Notes: a model not told the origin generated them from the sequence alone. A stretch of DNA of 64,000 bases from Salvia splendens (GCF_004379255.2 NC_056034.1:560501-624500), one strand, 5' to 3'; shown: positions 38,594 to 51,310, counted from the first letter of the stretch. A program made the numbers and translations.

Positions 38594-38941
38594 TTAGACA
38601 GTGTCACAATTGGGCCTGACCTTCTTGACAAGTCTTTTCCCACCATTTCTTCTAGAGCCAAAAAGAAAGATAACACATATGACTGGAACAAATATAGAGG
38701 TTGTTATATAAACAACGTTGCTAAATCCGAATTCCACCATGTCAGGATTGGTCATGACCAAGGAAGCTCCATAAGTAATTGCGATAGCCGCCATCGACAG
38801 CCACTCCAAATACGTCGCGATCGTCACGAAAATCCACTGGTCCGACCCCCCGGCCGTGGAAAGCAACAAGATTGAAATGGTAGACGAAATGAACGACAAG
38901 AGGTTGGCATGAACGAAATTCGCGTATGTCTTGGGATGTTT

Positions 38942-41900
38942 TGTAACACCCCGACTTTTTCTACTCTTTTTATTGTGTTCTTGAAAGGACCGTCGTTTGT
39001 GCACTTGGAAATTTTACGACCTTGTTATATTTTTTTCGGGAGAAGAATTTTACCTTTTGGGCCAAACATTTATTTTTTTAACCCAATTTAAAACCCAATT
39101 GTGTTGAGCCCAAAACACATTTTATTTCTTTCTGTTTGAGCCAATTTTGGAGAAGCCCAAAGATTTTTCTTTTATTCCACTACACTTTTAAATCCCACTA
39201 TCTATTCCATTATCTCAACAAGAAATTATATACTCTATTCCACTACCTCCACCACCACAAACATCACAACGGCCATTCATGACTTTGCTTTTAGAGATTT
39301 CCCCACTAATTCTAAACAATATATATTCCTCCCACATCAGTTTCCAACTCCACATATTTCACGTTTCACACATCCAATTTGGAGAGAAGAAAACCGAGAG
39401 GTGAGGGGAGAAAAGAGTGAGGCAGCGGTTGATGAGAGGAGGATTTCAATCCTTTTGAGAGGGGTACGCCGACAGCAATGGCACAGCGAGGTCTCGGAGT
39501 CGAGAGCAACAGCGAATTTTGCTTACGGACAGCGGTGACCCCACGCGGCGTGCGACGGAGGATAGGCGAGCGACAGCGTCTCCCAGCGGCGACGGAGCAG
39601 CGGCTACAACGGCATCTCCCGGCAGCGATGACGCTGAACGAACCCGACGGATCGATGGCAAACCTTCTGCACAGCAACTGTCGACGTCTAGCAGCAGCTA
39701 ACCGACAAGCAGAGGCGCCGGCGTGAGCACCGACGCGATATGGAGAATCTGGACGCGCGACAGCAGCGTCTCCCGGCTCTGAGCAGCAGCAACAATGTGC
39801 AGCAAGGGCTGATCGTGACAGCGATGGACTCACGGCTGGAAGGCGGTGACAAAGAGCGACCCCAGCAGCGGCTGCTCGGTGATGACGGCGACACTGCAAG
39901 ACCTTCGACTGCACAGCAGCGACGACGCAGCAGCGCCGAGCGTCTGTGGTGGACACGGGTGACGAATCGGAGTCAGCAGCGGCGACGTCGGCGGCGAACA
40001 GGCTGACCAACGGGCAGTAGCCGACGACGACCGATCTGGACCGTGAGTTGCAGAGTTTACAGTGATGGAACAAAACGAATTGATAGAGAGATGAGTGATG
40101 GTGGTCGAAAGAGGAAAGGGAGCGACGGCGGAGCAGCAACGTTCATACAGCAGCGTCTCCCGGCTCTGTGCAGCAGCCAACAACAGCAACAACGTGCAGC
40201 AACGGGCCGAACAGCGATGGCACCGCTCGTCTGCTCGACGAATTCCGAACAGTAAGTTCCGACACGTTTTTGACCGACCAAATGAACTCCGTTTTGACCA
40301 ATTCTTTTTCCTGAGTAAACTTCATGATGTCTTCTATGTTGTGTGTAAATTTCAACCCTTTTGGATTAAGAATGAATTTTTGGTGAATTTTTGAAGTTAA
40401 CCGCGCAACTCTGCCGAAAATGTTTTCTCGACCAGTAGGTTACGTGGTTGTTTTGACTGACCTAAAAGGGGTATTTGGACATGAAATTTTAACTGGAAGT
40501 CCTTTGATGAGTCTTCTGTATTGTGGTAAAGTTTTAGCCCCAACGGAAGTCGGATGATTTTTAAATGATTTTTATAAAATCGTTGCGCAGTGCTGCCAGT
40601 TTTCAAATGAAATTATATATGTGATGAAGTGTTAGGATATGCAAAGATGTATGTTATGATGTGATTTATGTGATTGGAAAATATGTTGATATATGTGCTA
40701 TGTAAATTTTTAAAGGTGAAACATCGCAAGTGAATCGTGATCGCAAGGGAAAGAAAGTGTTTTCGGATTAAGCACACGAGGTGGGCTTTCGAACTAAATA
40801 CTTTCAAGAGCTTTAGTTTTAATATATTGATTCGAGCATCATTATATGTGACGAAATGTCTTTGATTGCGATTATTACATGATTATGTGATTTATGTGCT
40901 TAAAGTGAAAGTGATTGTCATGTGTTGCGCTGTATAGCTTTTTGAGTGGTTGTGAATTGCTTGACTTGTTGATATGATGTAAGATGATGCTCGACCTATG
41001 CAGAAAAATGATTTATGTTTCAAATACGTTTTTAGGAAAATAAAGTTTGCAAAGGGAATATCATGCCATGTTTTTGTTTTGAGAAATGCATATCTGTTTG
41101 TTTAGCAAGGGAATTGTCCCTACTAGACCTATTGAAATCGAATTCGGGTCTGACTAGGGAGTGAGTCCCTACTCAGGCTAGTGTACACCAATGGGGATCG
41201 TGAGCCGTCTTTTGGGTCGGCCGGTCTAGTGATCGAGTTTGCGGCCACAAATCTCGTTTCACAGTATGTTGTTGATGTTGACGAGGTTGATGTTGATGAG
41301 ATTGATGTTGATGAGATTGATGTTGATGTTGATGATTATGTAGTGGGGAGTGAGTCCCTACTATGAGTTTAATCGAATTCGGGTCCTAGCAAGGGTGTCT
41401 CCCTGCTCGGGCTAGTGTACACGATGAGGACTGTGAGTCATCGAACGGGTTGGCCGGTTTTCGTGCTCGTGGAAAGTGGCCCCTTACACGGCACCCTAAA
41501 GAACAGATATGGCAGTTTCTTAAATAATCAAGGAGAAATGGTTGGTTTGAAATGATGAGGAAAAATGATTTGAGGATGAGTTGAAAGTTTGTGTTTGAAA
41601 TATTTTTAGTGTCTCGGGCCTTTTCAAGTTAAAACCCCGAGGTTACTCAATAGTGGCATGATATACACAACTGTTATAAAAAATTGTTTTGGCATTTGTT
41701 CACTGAGTGCATCAAGTACTCAGCCCTGCATGTGTTTTCCCTATGTGCAGGTTGAGCGGTGACGAGCGCGGTGGCTGTTGAGCATAAAAGTGAAGAATGT
41801 CTATCAAATGTTCAGAATATGTTGTGTCTTCATACATAGCATTATTCTACTCTCGAAATGCTTCCGCTAAATATTGTTTCTTTTGAGTTCGTGTATAGTT

Positions 41901-42081
41901 GAGATATTTTCATTGGGAGTTGTTGATTGTTGAAATGATACTCTGATTTTTTTCGAAATATTCCCATTTGTTTCGAGCTATGGTCGAGTTCTGTTATTTT
42001 CCCCTTTCTTCCCCGCTTCTTTAATCTTCCCCTAGTCGCGATAAACCGTGTTTTCTATCCTTAGAAAATGCGGGCGTGACA
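38942..42081 (+). repeat. Left LTR, 3,140 bp
   Basis: Bounded by TG..CA. A GC-rich block (about 39400-40260, offset copy 43590-44450) gives several overlapping long frames on both strands rich in Ser, Ala and Arg. They overlap each other, lack domains and are likely chance frames. A GATGTT/GATGAG hexamer run lies at 41268-41335. The right LTR (43128-46267) is the same sequence shifted by 4,186 bp. Confidence 0.95.
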
Positions 42082-43127
42082 GAGTGGTATCAGAGCCATC
42101 TTTCTTTCCGCTCTTGACCCGAGAGTCTTTTTCAGTCTTAGTCTAGACTTGTTTCTCTAGACTTAAAGAAGGTTAAATTTGGAAGGCTCAACATCCCGCT
42201 TCGCCACGCTCAACCAAGAAAGAGGTAATATATTTTTATGTGAAAATTTTTTTTATGAGAAAGTTTCGGAGAAAGGACGACGAGAAAAAAATTTGAGAAA
42301 GAAAGAGGAGAAAATTTTTATAAGAAGGAGGAAGTAGAATCTTTCTTTGAGAGATTGATTTCGAGTTGAGAATAGTATTTTCTGATGTTTGAGAAAAGAG
42401 CAAGTTTTGAAGAGAAATTACGAGTTTGATTTCGAGTTTGAGTTTTAAAGTGTGAAAGTGTTGTGCTTAAGGATGTGAAAATGTTGTGTGCCATAATTGT
42501 TATCTTGAGGTAGAAATTTCGTTAAATGTGATAGTTGTTGATGTATGAGATAATGAAATGTGTTGCGACCTTAGAGTGCCTAAGGCGTAGGCCTAGTTGA
42601 CCGCGCAAATAATAGTTGAAAACTTAACCATTGCTTTCCTGAGCAATGAAACGAACGAGAATCCGAAAGTTTGGAATGAACCCCTAAATTGATCGAGGCA
42701 CGACGAGACGAGAGGATCGAGATAGAGGATGGAGGCCAATGGACAATGAAATTTTTTCTATTCTTGGAATGGCGCGAAACATTGGAGCAAGCTTGATGTG
42801 TGAACTATTTTACTATTTCCTACGTTTCCCTGAACGACAAGAACAAAAAAAAAGAATACGAGGAAGATTTCAAGAAGTCGAAGATAGCAAAGACGAAGTG
42901 AAGTTCAAACGCAAAAGAGGGTGCAAGACAAGGAGGGATGATGCGAAGTGCACGATTTTTAATATAGTCTAATCTCGCGTAATTTTTAACAGTGGCAGCA
43001 ATGTGACGTTCAACGACAATGTTAAACGACATGAGGAAGCTGCTTGGAAGACAAGACGATGGAAAAATTCTTTACTCGAAGGACGTAAGTAAATTTCGGG
43101 ACGAAATTTTTGGTAAGATGGGTAGAT
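42082..43127 (+). other. Noncoding interior of the LARD-like element
   Basis: Primer binding site at 42085-42096, purine-rich AT sequence, and a polypurine-like tract just before 43128. A 77-codon frame at 42739-42972 (rich in Lys, Arg and Glu) has no recognisable gag motif. All retrotransposon enzymes are missing. Confidence 0.85.
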
Positions 43128-46100
43128 TGTAACACCCCGACTTTTTCTACTCTTTTTATTGTGTTCTTGAAAGGACCGTCGTTTGTGCACTTGGAAATTT
43201 TACGACCTTGTTATATTTTTTTCGGGAGAAGAATTTTACCTTTTGGGCCAAACATTTATTTTTTTAACCCAATTTAAAACCCAATTGTGTTGAGCCCAAA
43301 ACACATTTTATTTCTTTCTGTTTGAGCCAATTTTGGAGAAGCCCAAAGATTTTTCTTTTATTCCACTACACTTTTAAATCCCACTATCTATTCCATTATC
43401 TCAACAAGAAATTATATACTCTATTCCACTACCTCCACCACCACAAACATCACAACGGCCATTCATGACTTTGCTTTTAGAGATTTCCCCACTAATTCTA
43501 AACAATATATATTCCTCCCACATCAGTTTCCAACTCCACATATTTCACGTTTCACACATCCAATTTGGAGAGAAGAAAACCGAGAGGTGAGGGGAGAAAA
43601 GAGTGAGGCAGCGGTTGATGAGAGGAGGATTTCAATCCTTTTGAGAGGGGTACGCCGACAGCAATGGCACAGCGAGGTCTCGGAGTCGAGAGCAACAGCG
43701 AATTTTGCTTACGGACAGCGGTGACCCCACGCGGCGTGCGACGGAGGATAGGCGAGCGACAGCGTCTCCCAGCGGCGACGGAGCAGCGGCTACAACGGCA
43801 TCTCCCGGCAGCGATGACGCTGAACGAACCCGACGGATCGATGGCAAACCTTCTGCACAGCAACTGTCGACGTCTAGCAGCAGCTAACCGACAAGCAGAG
43901 GCGCCGGCGTGAGCACCGACGCGATATGGAGAATCTGGACGCGCGACAGCAGCGTCTCCCGGCTCTGAGCAGCAGCAACAATGTGCAGCAAGGGCTGATC
44001 GTGACAGCGATGGACTCACGGCTGGAAGGCGGTGACAAAGAGCGACCCCAGCAGCGGCTGCTCGGTGATGACGGCGACACTGCAAGACCTTCGACTGCAC
44101 AGCAGCGACGACGCAGCAGCGCCGAGCGTCTGTGGTGGACACGGGTGACGAATCGGAGTCAGCAGCGGCGACGTCGGCGGCGAACAGGCTGACCAACGGG
44201 CAGTAGCCGACGACGACCGATCTGGACCGTGAGTTGCAGAGTTTACAGTGATGGAACAAAACGAATTGATAGAGAGATGAGTGATGGTGGTCGAAAGAGG
44301 AAAGGGAGCGACGGCGGAGCAGCAACGTTCATACAGCAGCGTCTCCCGGCTCTGTGCAGCAGCCAACAACAGCAACAACGTGCAGCAACGGGCCGAACAG
44401 CGATGGCACCGCTCGTCTGCTCGACGAATTCCGAACAGTAAGTTCCGACACGTTTTTGACCGACCAAATGAACTCCGTTTTGACCAATTCTTTTTCCTGA
44501 GTAAACTTCATGATGTCTTCTATGTTGTGTGTAAATTTCAACCCTTTTGGATTAAGAATGATTTTTTGGTGAATTTTTGAAGTTAACCGCGCAACTCTGC
44601 CGAAAATGTTTTCTCGACCAGTAGGTTACGTGGTTGTTTTGACTGACCTAAAAGGGGTATTTGGACATGAAATTTTAACTGGAAGTCCTTTGATGAGTCT
44701 TCTGTATTGTGGTAAAGTTTTAGCCCCAACGGAAGTCGGATGATTTTTAAATGATTTTTATAAAATCGTTGCGCAGTGCTGCCAGTTTTCAAATGAAATT
44801 ATATATGTGATGAAGTGTTAGGATATGCAAAGATGTATGTTATGATGTGATTTATGTGATTGGAAAATATGTTGATATATGTGCTATGTAAATTTTTAAA
44901 GGTGAAACATCGCAAGTGAATCGTGATCGCAAGGGAAAGAAAGTGTTTTCGGATTAAGCACACGAGGTGGGCTTTCGAACTAAATACTTTCAAGAGCTTT
45001 AGTTTTAATATATTGATTCGAGCATCATTATATGTGACGAAATGTCTTTGATTGCGATTATTACATGATTATGTGATTTATGTGCTTAAAGTGAAAGTGA
45101 TTGTCATGTGTTGCGCTGTATAGCTTTTTGAGTGGTTGTGAATTGCTTGACTTGTTGATATGATGTAAGATGATGCTCGACCTATGCAGAAAAATGATTT
45201 ATGTTTCAAATACGTTTTTAGGAAAATAAAGTTTGCAAAGGGAATATCATGCCATGTTTTTGTTTTGAGAAATGCATATCTGTTTGTTTAGCAAGGGAAT
45301 TGTCCCTACTAGACCTATTGAAATCGAATTCGGGTCTGACTAGGGAGTGAGTCCCTACTCAGGCTAGTGTACACCAATGGGGATCGTGAGCCGTCTTTTG
45401 GGTCGGCCGGTCTAGTGATCGAGTTTGCGGCCACAAATCTCGTTTCACAGTATGTTGTTGATGTTGACGAGGTTGATGTTGATGAGATTGATGTTGATGA
45501 GATTGATGTTGATGTTGATGATTATGTAGTGGGGAGTGAGTCCCTACTATGAGTTTAATCGAATTCGGGTCCTAGCAAGGGTGTCTCCCTGCTCGGGCTA
45601 GTGTACACGATGAGGACTGTGAGTCATCGAACGGGTTGGCCGGTTTTCGTGCTCGTGGAAAGTGGCCCCTTACACGGCACCCTAAAGAACAGATATGGCA
45701 GTTTCTTAAATAATCAAGGAGAAATGGTTGGTTTGAAATGATGAGGAAAAATGATTTGAGGATGAGTTGAAAGTTTGTGTTTGAAATATTTTTAGTGTCT
45801 CGGGCCTTTTCAAGTTAAAACCCCGAGGTTACTCAATAGTGGCATGATATACACAACTGTTATAAAAAATTGTTTTGGCATTTGTTCACTGAGTGCATCA
45901 AGTACTCAGCCCTGCATGTGTTTTCCCTATGTGCAGGTTGAGCGGTGACGAGCGCGGTGGCTGTTGAGCATAAAAGTGAAGAATGTCTATCAAATGTTCA
46001 GAATATGTTGTGTCTTCATACATAGCATTATTCTACTCTCGAAATGCTTCCGCTAAATATTGTTTCTTTTGAGTTCGTGTATAGTTGAGATATTTTCATT

Positions 46101-47338
46101 GGGAGTTGTTGATTGTTGAAATGATACTCTGATTTTTTTCGAAATATTCCCATTTGTTTCGAGCTATGGTCGAGTTCTGTTATTTTCCCCTTTCTTCCCC
46201 TCTTCTTTAATCTTCCCCTAGTCGCGATAAACCGTGTTTTCTATCCTTAGAAAATGCGGGCGTGACATGTTTAGTAGCCATGACGGCAAACCCGGCTTTG
46301 TAATCTCGGCTGGTCTCCTTATCGAATCCGTCCTCTTGCCACACGCCGCCAGGGGGGCTGACGGCCGCTTGGAACGCCATGGTCGCTATCAGGACGGCCG
46401 CCACCATCGTCATCTCGGTGTACCTAGGCAAGTTTTGGAATATTGAGTGATTAGAAATATTTTCGAGGATTCTTTTCATTTTTGGGTATGTTGTTTCGTC
46501 TCGAACGCTCTCGTTCAAGATATCCAGTGCTGTTTTGCCGCTCGAATTCGTTGTCAGCTTCTCTAGTTTGCAACTTCTCTTCAAGTATTCTAAAATCTGA
46601 AATATTTTGATACGGCATAATTTCATCAGTAAATATCTGGTCCGTCCCGCAACTCAAAAAATCATGTTAAATTTCATGTATTTTTTAGCAGAAAGTGCCA
46701 AAATTTGACCAAAGTTGATGTGTTACTTCGTGGTATATTATATATAGTTCTCACAATTCAAAAAATAAATAAAGTACCTCAAGTTGATAATCCATCACAG
46801 CAAAATGCAGCAATGTCTCCCCATCATCATCCCTTGCACCCACTAAGTGGCCCAACTCCTTCACCAAAACCTTCAACGTCCCAAGCTGACGATGTTTCGC
46901 GCACAAGTGCAGCACAGTCTGTCCGCGATGCAGCCTCGCCGCGGCCGCAAGGGAATCCTGCCTTAGCATCTCCTCCAACACCGCCTCATTCCCCTTCACG
47001 GCCGCAACATGAAGCGGGTTCATATCTTGGCCGTCTCGCCACCAGCACATCTCCGGGGCTATCACTAGCAATCTCTTCGCAATCCCCGCGTTCCCTCTGG
47101 CAGCTGCAAGGTGGAGAGACGACGAGTTCTTGGAGTCGAGCTCGAGAGCGAGCTCCGGGTTGATCTTCAGCACCTCTTCCACAATGCTCTCTTTTCCATG
47201 CTTTATGGCAATGTGCAACACATTTTTGAGACATGGGAATGAGACTACATCAAGAAGATGTTGATTTCCTTGGAGCAGTTGTTGGAGTGTTGCTACATCT
47301 CCAATTGTTGCAGCATCATACAGTTTCTTCTCTGCCAT

Positions 47339-47652
47339 TTTTTTTTCAATTCAATCTTTTTTTTTTCATACAATTTAGCTAGCTAGTGATGTGTGAATTC
47401 ATCCTACACTTAAACACACATATATACAGTGTACAAGCTCTTGTAAGAAAGAACTAGGAAATGTTAAAGAAAGATCATTTGAGTCTATGTGTTAAGATTG
47501 ACCGAAGAAAAGTTTTTAAGTCTCAAACATGACAAGGATCCATTGAATCTATACATGTTATAGATAGTTACAAATGGTGCACACAACGACAACGTGCATG
47601 AAGCAACGGGGAAAACCACAGGCGATATGCACTATAGAATTGTTTATATAGA
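47339..47652 (-). promoter_or_regulatory. Upstream region of the ankyrin gene
   Basis: Shares about 130 bp (47385-47520) with the region above the pseudogene at 35815-35946. ACACATATATACAGTG near 47415 is TATA-like. The rest of the duplicated upstream unit is displaced to 50200-50700 by intervening repeats. Confidence 0.45.
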
Positions 47653-48643
47653 AATGTTTTAAAAACCGGACCGGACCGGACCGGCCGGTTCGACCGGTTC
47701 AACCGCGAACCGGTAAGTGGTCCGGTCCAGTTAGCACTATAAAACCAACGACATGTTCAACCGCCATGAAACTAGCCGGCCGGACCAGTCTGGCCGGGAA
47801 CCAGAAACCGGTTCAAATACTTTTCAAAATTTTATTCTAAAAGTTTGGTTTTGATAGGGGTCGAACTCAAGACCTCCCGGTGAATTTACCAACAATTCTA
47901 CCATTACACCACAAGGACTTCTTGATAGTAATATGAACATAAGTTATTTTCATATGTTAAACACGAAATATTTTATCTATATAAACTAATAATTCATGTT
48001 TAATACGTATATATGTATATTAAGAATATGTGATTAATTATATTAAAAGTTTACTACTATTTGATTATATACTAGGAGTATTTACTAAATATATATTTTA
48101 ATTTATGTTTATTCATATATCTTTGTGTATAATATTATTTTGGCGCATTACTTTTTGAAAATAATACTATGAACTTATTTATTTTTATACATAAATATTA
48201 AATTTTTTATTTACAATAACTTACTACTAGTATAATTTATATATTTAATTATATTTGTTGATAAAAAATTAATAAAATTCTATCATTCACTAAAAATATA
48301 TTCTTTTTAATTTTATATTCTTTTAAGATAATTCATTTTAATTTATATATTCTTTTAAGAAATTGTTAATTATAATAAATTTCTTATATTTTAATTATAC
48401 TTTTACAATCACTAATGTTTATAATATAGGAGTTTATAATTATACATAAAGTTTAATACTAGTTTTTAATATTGTGTATTATAATTTATTATTTTATTTA
48501 AACTTAACGTCATTAAATATTCTAATATACTAGTACAAGACTTGTTTTCTATAATAATACTATTAAATGTATAATACTATAATATTTATTATTTATTGAT
48601 AAAGCATTTAATTAAATTTTATTATTTAGTACTAAGTAAATAA

Positions 48644-48687
<44 letters not shown>

Positions 48688-48785
48688 AGTATTCCGGTTC
48701 AACCAATGGTTCGACCAGTGAACCGGTTGAACCAGTGAACCAGTAATGGCGCCGGTTCACTTGCCGGTCCGGTTTTTAAAACATT
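47653..48785. mobile_element. DNA element with ACCGG subterminal repeats
   Basis: The left end AATGTTTTAAAAACCGGACC and the right end GGTCCGGTTTTTAAAACATT are perfect inverted repeats of 22 bp or more. Both subterminal zones are dense in GGTTCGACC/AACCGG motifs. The 0.9-kb core is extremely AT-rich, contains a (TA)n run at about 48648-48682, and has no coding frame. I found no exact target duplication. A non-autonomous hAT-like element is the likeliest assignment. Confidence 0.75.
47850..47920 (-). other. tRNA-like sequence with A and B boxes
   Basis: On the minus strand, TGGTGTAATGGTAGAA (about 47911-47896) fits the Pol III A box and GAGTTCGACCCC (47868-47857) fits the B box, about 30 nt apart. 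The order and spacing resemble a tRNA, but I cannot draw a full cloverleaf. It lies inside the element at 47653-48785, so it is either a degenerate tRNA copy or a tRNA-derived SINE head. Confidence 0.45.
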
Positions 48786-50919
48786 GGTTTAAGTTAATCA
48801 CAACAATTTATGTGACAATAATACTAATTTTATTAGTTACTTTTTTTAATTACCAAGGATATCCACCGGCAGGCCCAGTGACTATTACTCGCGTTGATTT
48901 GTAGGCATCCCAATGGGTGGAACAACTGGCACAAGGATTTAAAGCTGCTCCATACCCAAAGGCAAAGCTGCTTTTAATTCAACTAGTCCGTTGGATAAGC
49001 TCGAAACCTTTTTCTAGAATTAGGGTTAAAACATTTCTACCGAATCAAATTCCAACTTGGTTAGTCCACATTCAATTAGCCAAGCCCCAAATAGATCACA
49101 CTCAGAACTCTATGAGCTGACACGACTGGCTCATAAGATGTACTCCCTCCGTTCCTTATTAATAGAGGCATTTCTTTTCGGTACGAAGTTTAAGAATAGT
49201 GTATTAAATGAATAGTGAATAAAATATGAGAGAATAAAGTAAAAGATAATGTTTTTTTATTTTTTATCAAAAATAGAAATGACTCAATTATTTTGAAACT
49301 TGATAAAATAGAAAAATAACTTTAATAACATGGAACAAATGGAGTAACATAATGATGCGATGAGAATGACTGAACTAGGAGAGGCACCCTAATTCCTTGA
49401 AACAAAATCAATACTTATTATAAAATCAAAACCATAGTCAAAACAAAGATATCCGCTAGTTATAAGCATTTCGAAAACCCTAGAAACTCAAAAGGAAATA
49501 AAACAAAAATCAGGAAATTAAAAATAAACCCCAAAAATAGTAAATTGTCTTTTTCGCTCCCTACATGATATCAGATGGCCAAAATCCACCTTACTTGATG
49601 TCGCAATGATGTCAATTTCTATGCTCAATTCGCAAACACCATGCAAAATTCAAGTCATTTCGATACAAAACATTTTCTCCCGATACAAAACATTATTGAC
49701 ACGTTTTCAGCGTTGCCGACGTCTACAGTTGGAACTGCATCACATAAATAACTTCACAAATAGTATGCAAAGACAAATTATCGAAGAAACATTACTATAT
49801 TGAAAATGAATTCTCAAACACATAAAGTTATTAGGAAAAGAGATTCTATTTGATTTCTTCTATATATAATATGCATATTTGCACACACTTGCAAGTGCAT
49901 CAAACTACTCTAGGCAGAGTTTATAACAGAGGACCTATTAAAGTAGATATAAAAGAAGATTCTGCCTGATTTCCAATTTCTCAAGGATATGACTATATTC
50001 AAAAGAGGATGCTCAAGTTATTCAAGAAAAGGACAAAAAAACCAAACTAAATTAACAAAATATACACACAATAAAGAGTGCAGAAACAAGTCGAGATAAA
50101 CTTACAATATTTGGCCAAAATCTGATAATACAACTTGTAATATTATTATTAATCGATCAAATCATTGTACAAATTGCATGGCGGCTTCCCGCACCAGAAT
50201 TAGAGAAATCAGACCGGCATAAGCCGCCATGCTTAACTCACTATGAACACACACAAGGAATTTCCAAGAAATTCAAAAAATGCCTGAGATTTATTTATGT
50301 TCAAAATTTTAATTTCAAATTATATATATGGCATTTTAAAATACATTCCGGGTATTATGTTCAATTAATGGTATTACTCAATGCAAAACCATTTTCCAAA
50401 GGTTGATTCTTTAAATAACCTGCTTTCCTTTTCCCTTGTGTGTAGACTTATTGAATTCTAGTATATATAAAATAAAATTGAAATAAATATAGATTTAGTT
50501 TACACATATATATAGGCTATAGCCATTAAATTGAATTGTTAAAATAATAATATCTTCCCACTATCACTTACTGGAAATGTTATGGGTCCATTACTTTTTT
50601 CTTGACGGGCCTAGGCCCATTATTCAAAGCAGCTCTTACTAGATTGCAATAGAGCCCAAACACAAAAAAATATAAGGATCAACTCCGACGCTCTCTCTTT
50701 CTCAAGTAAAATGAGCAATTTGAACAATAAATGCATATGATTAATAGTTTTCAATTTTGTAATTAACATGCCTACACGCTACACTGTATGATATATTACA
50801 TAGTAGTAATTGTATAATCTTCACTTGCCACCTCAACTCTCGTCTCTTCCACTCCACGAAAATGGTCACGAGCTGCTTCTCAAATCTTGTTACAAAGTTA
50901 AAGCTATGTATCACCTAGG
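48786..50919. other. Repeat-rich intergenic region
   Basis: 48850-49130 has the look of an old dispersed repeat but I cannot name it. A MITE is at 49143-49344. 50200-50250 and 50330-50700 match the flanking block of the ankyrin units. No gene is supported. Confidence 0.45.
49143..49344. mobile_element. Stowaway-like MITE
   Basis: The ends CTCCCTCCGTTCCTTATTAA and ATAACATGGAACAAATGGAG are inverted and flanked by TA. Length is 202 bp. Confidence 0.75.
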
Positions 50920-50924
50920 TTGTA

Positions 50925-51310
50925 GTGTGTGTTACTAATTCTATGAATGGGTTGTTTTACGGTTGTACAAAGTGCAGTTTCATGGTAAGACATCAAGTGC
51001 GCTTGTATGCCGGCCCGGCTACCATACATCACGCAGCTCACCCGCACCACCTCCTAGAGTATGTCACCTTGTCGGATCTACGCAAACACATATACTCACT
51101 ACGCTTGTTGTGAGTATATGAGAATGCCAGGGCTCACCCTCACACTCTCGTCTATCAAAAGGCGATGCCACATTTGTGGTAAGGATATGCATGAAAAAGG
51201 AGGGATTCCACTGTGCATCATGCAACTTCTTCGTATGTCTCCATTGCTGCGGTGGAAAAATGATCGTAAATGAAGGCCATTGTTTGAGAGAAATATCAGT
51301 TTTAGATCAT
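50925..51310 (+). pseudogene. DC1 (C1-like, Cys/His-rich) domain gene fragment
   Basis: Three frames together show the DC1 pattern. 50940-51060 reads GLFYGCTKCSFMVRHQVRLY, then HHAAHPHHLLEYVTL. 51120-51190 reads LTLTLSSIKRRCHICGKDMH. 51190-51250 reads GFHCASCNFFVCLHCCGGK. The frame changes between them, and the C/H ligands of at least one domain are lost. Plant DC1 proteins bind zinc and often act in stress or hormone responses. No complete gene surrounds it. Confidence 0.75.

Larger units (their letters stand above)
38942..46267 (+). mobile_element. LARD-like LTR retrotransposon with 3.14-kb LTRs
   Basis: The two LTRs, 38942-42081 and 43128-46267, are each 3,140 bp, start TGTAACACCCCGA and end GGGCGTGACA. 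I noticed only two differences between them (near 40371/44557 and 42014/46200). The target duplication TGTTT is perfect (38937-38941, 46268-46272). TGGTATCAGAGC at 42085-42096 is the initiator-Met tRNA primer binding site. Just before the right LTR is AAATTTCGGGACGAAATTTT and a purine tract, as in Tekay/Del-type Ty3-gypsy chromoviruses. The interior (42082-43127, 1,046 bp) has no gag, protease, reverse transcriptase or integrase. It is a non-autonomous derivative that must have used enzymes in trans. Insertion is recent and in the opposite orientation to the ankyrin gene. Confidence 0.95.
38594..47338 (-). pseudogene. Ankyrin-repeat PGG-domain membrane protein, split by a retrotransposon
   Basis: Exon 1 (47338-46778, 187 codons) encodes ankyrin repeats: NVLHIAIKHGKESIVEEVLK, SSLHLAAARGNAGIAKRLL, NPLHVAAVKGNEAVLEEML, TVLHLCAKHRQLGTLKVLV, TLLHFAVMDYQLE. 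Exon 2 begins at 46596 and carries the first membrane segment (EMTMVAAVLIATMAFQAAVS) and PPGG (about 268-271). It is cut after codon 297 by the LTR element at 38942-46267. The reading frame continues at 38936 (KHPKTYANFVHANLLSFIS, further membrane helices, GGKRLVKKVRPNCDTV) to a stop at 38594. Leaving out the insertion and one copy of the 5-bp duplication, the frame is fully open at 410 aa. The family (ITN1/ACD6-like) acts at membranes in stress and defence signalling. The present allele should give at most a truncated protein. Confidence 0.9.

Noticed and set aside
39366..40139. 257-codon Ser/Ala/Arg-rich frame (minus) and overlapping frames, repeated at 43552-44325
   Set aside because: They lie in the GC-rich part of the LTRs and overlap on both strands in several frames. 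They lack domains, and their identity between copies is due to LTR identity.
38942..46267. A 4.19-kb tandem gene duplication
   Set aside because: The two identical stretches are LTRs: TG..CA ends, a primer binding site after the first, a purine tract before the second, and a 5-bp target duplication.
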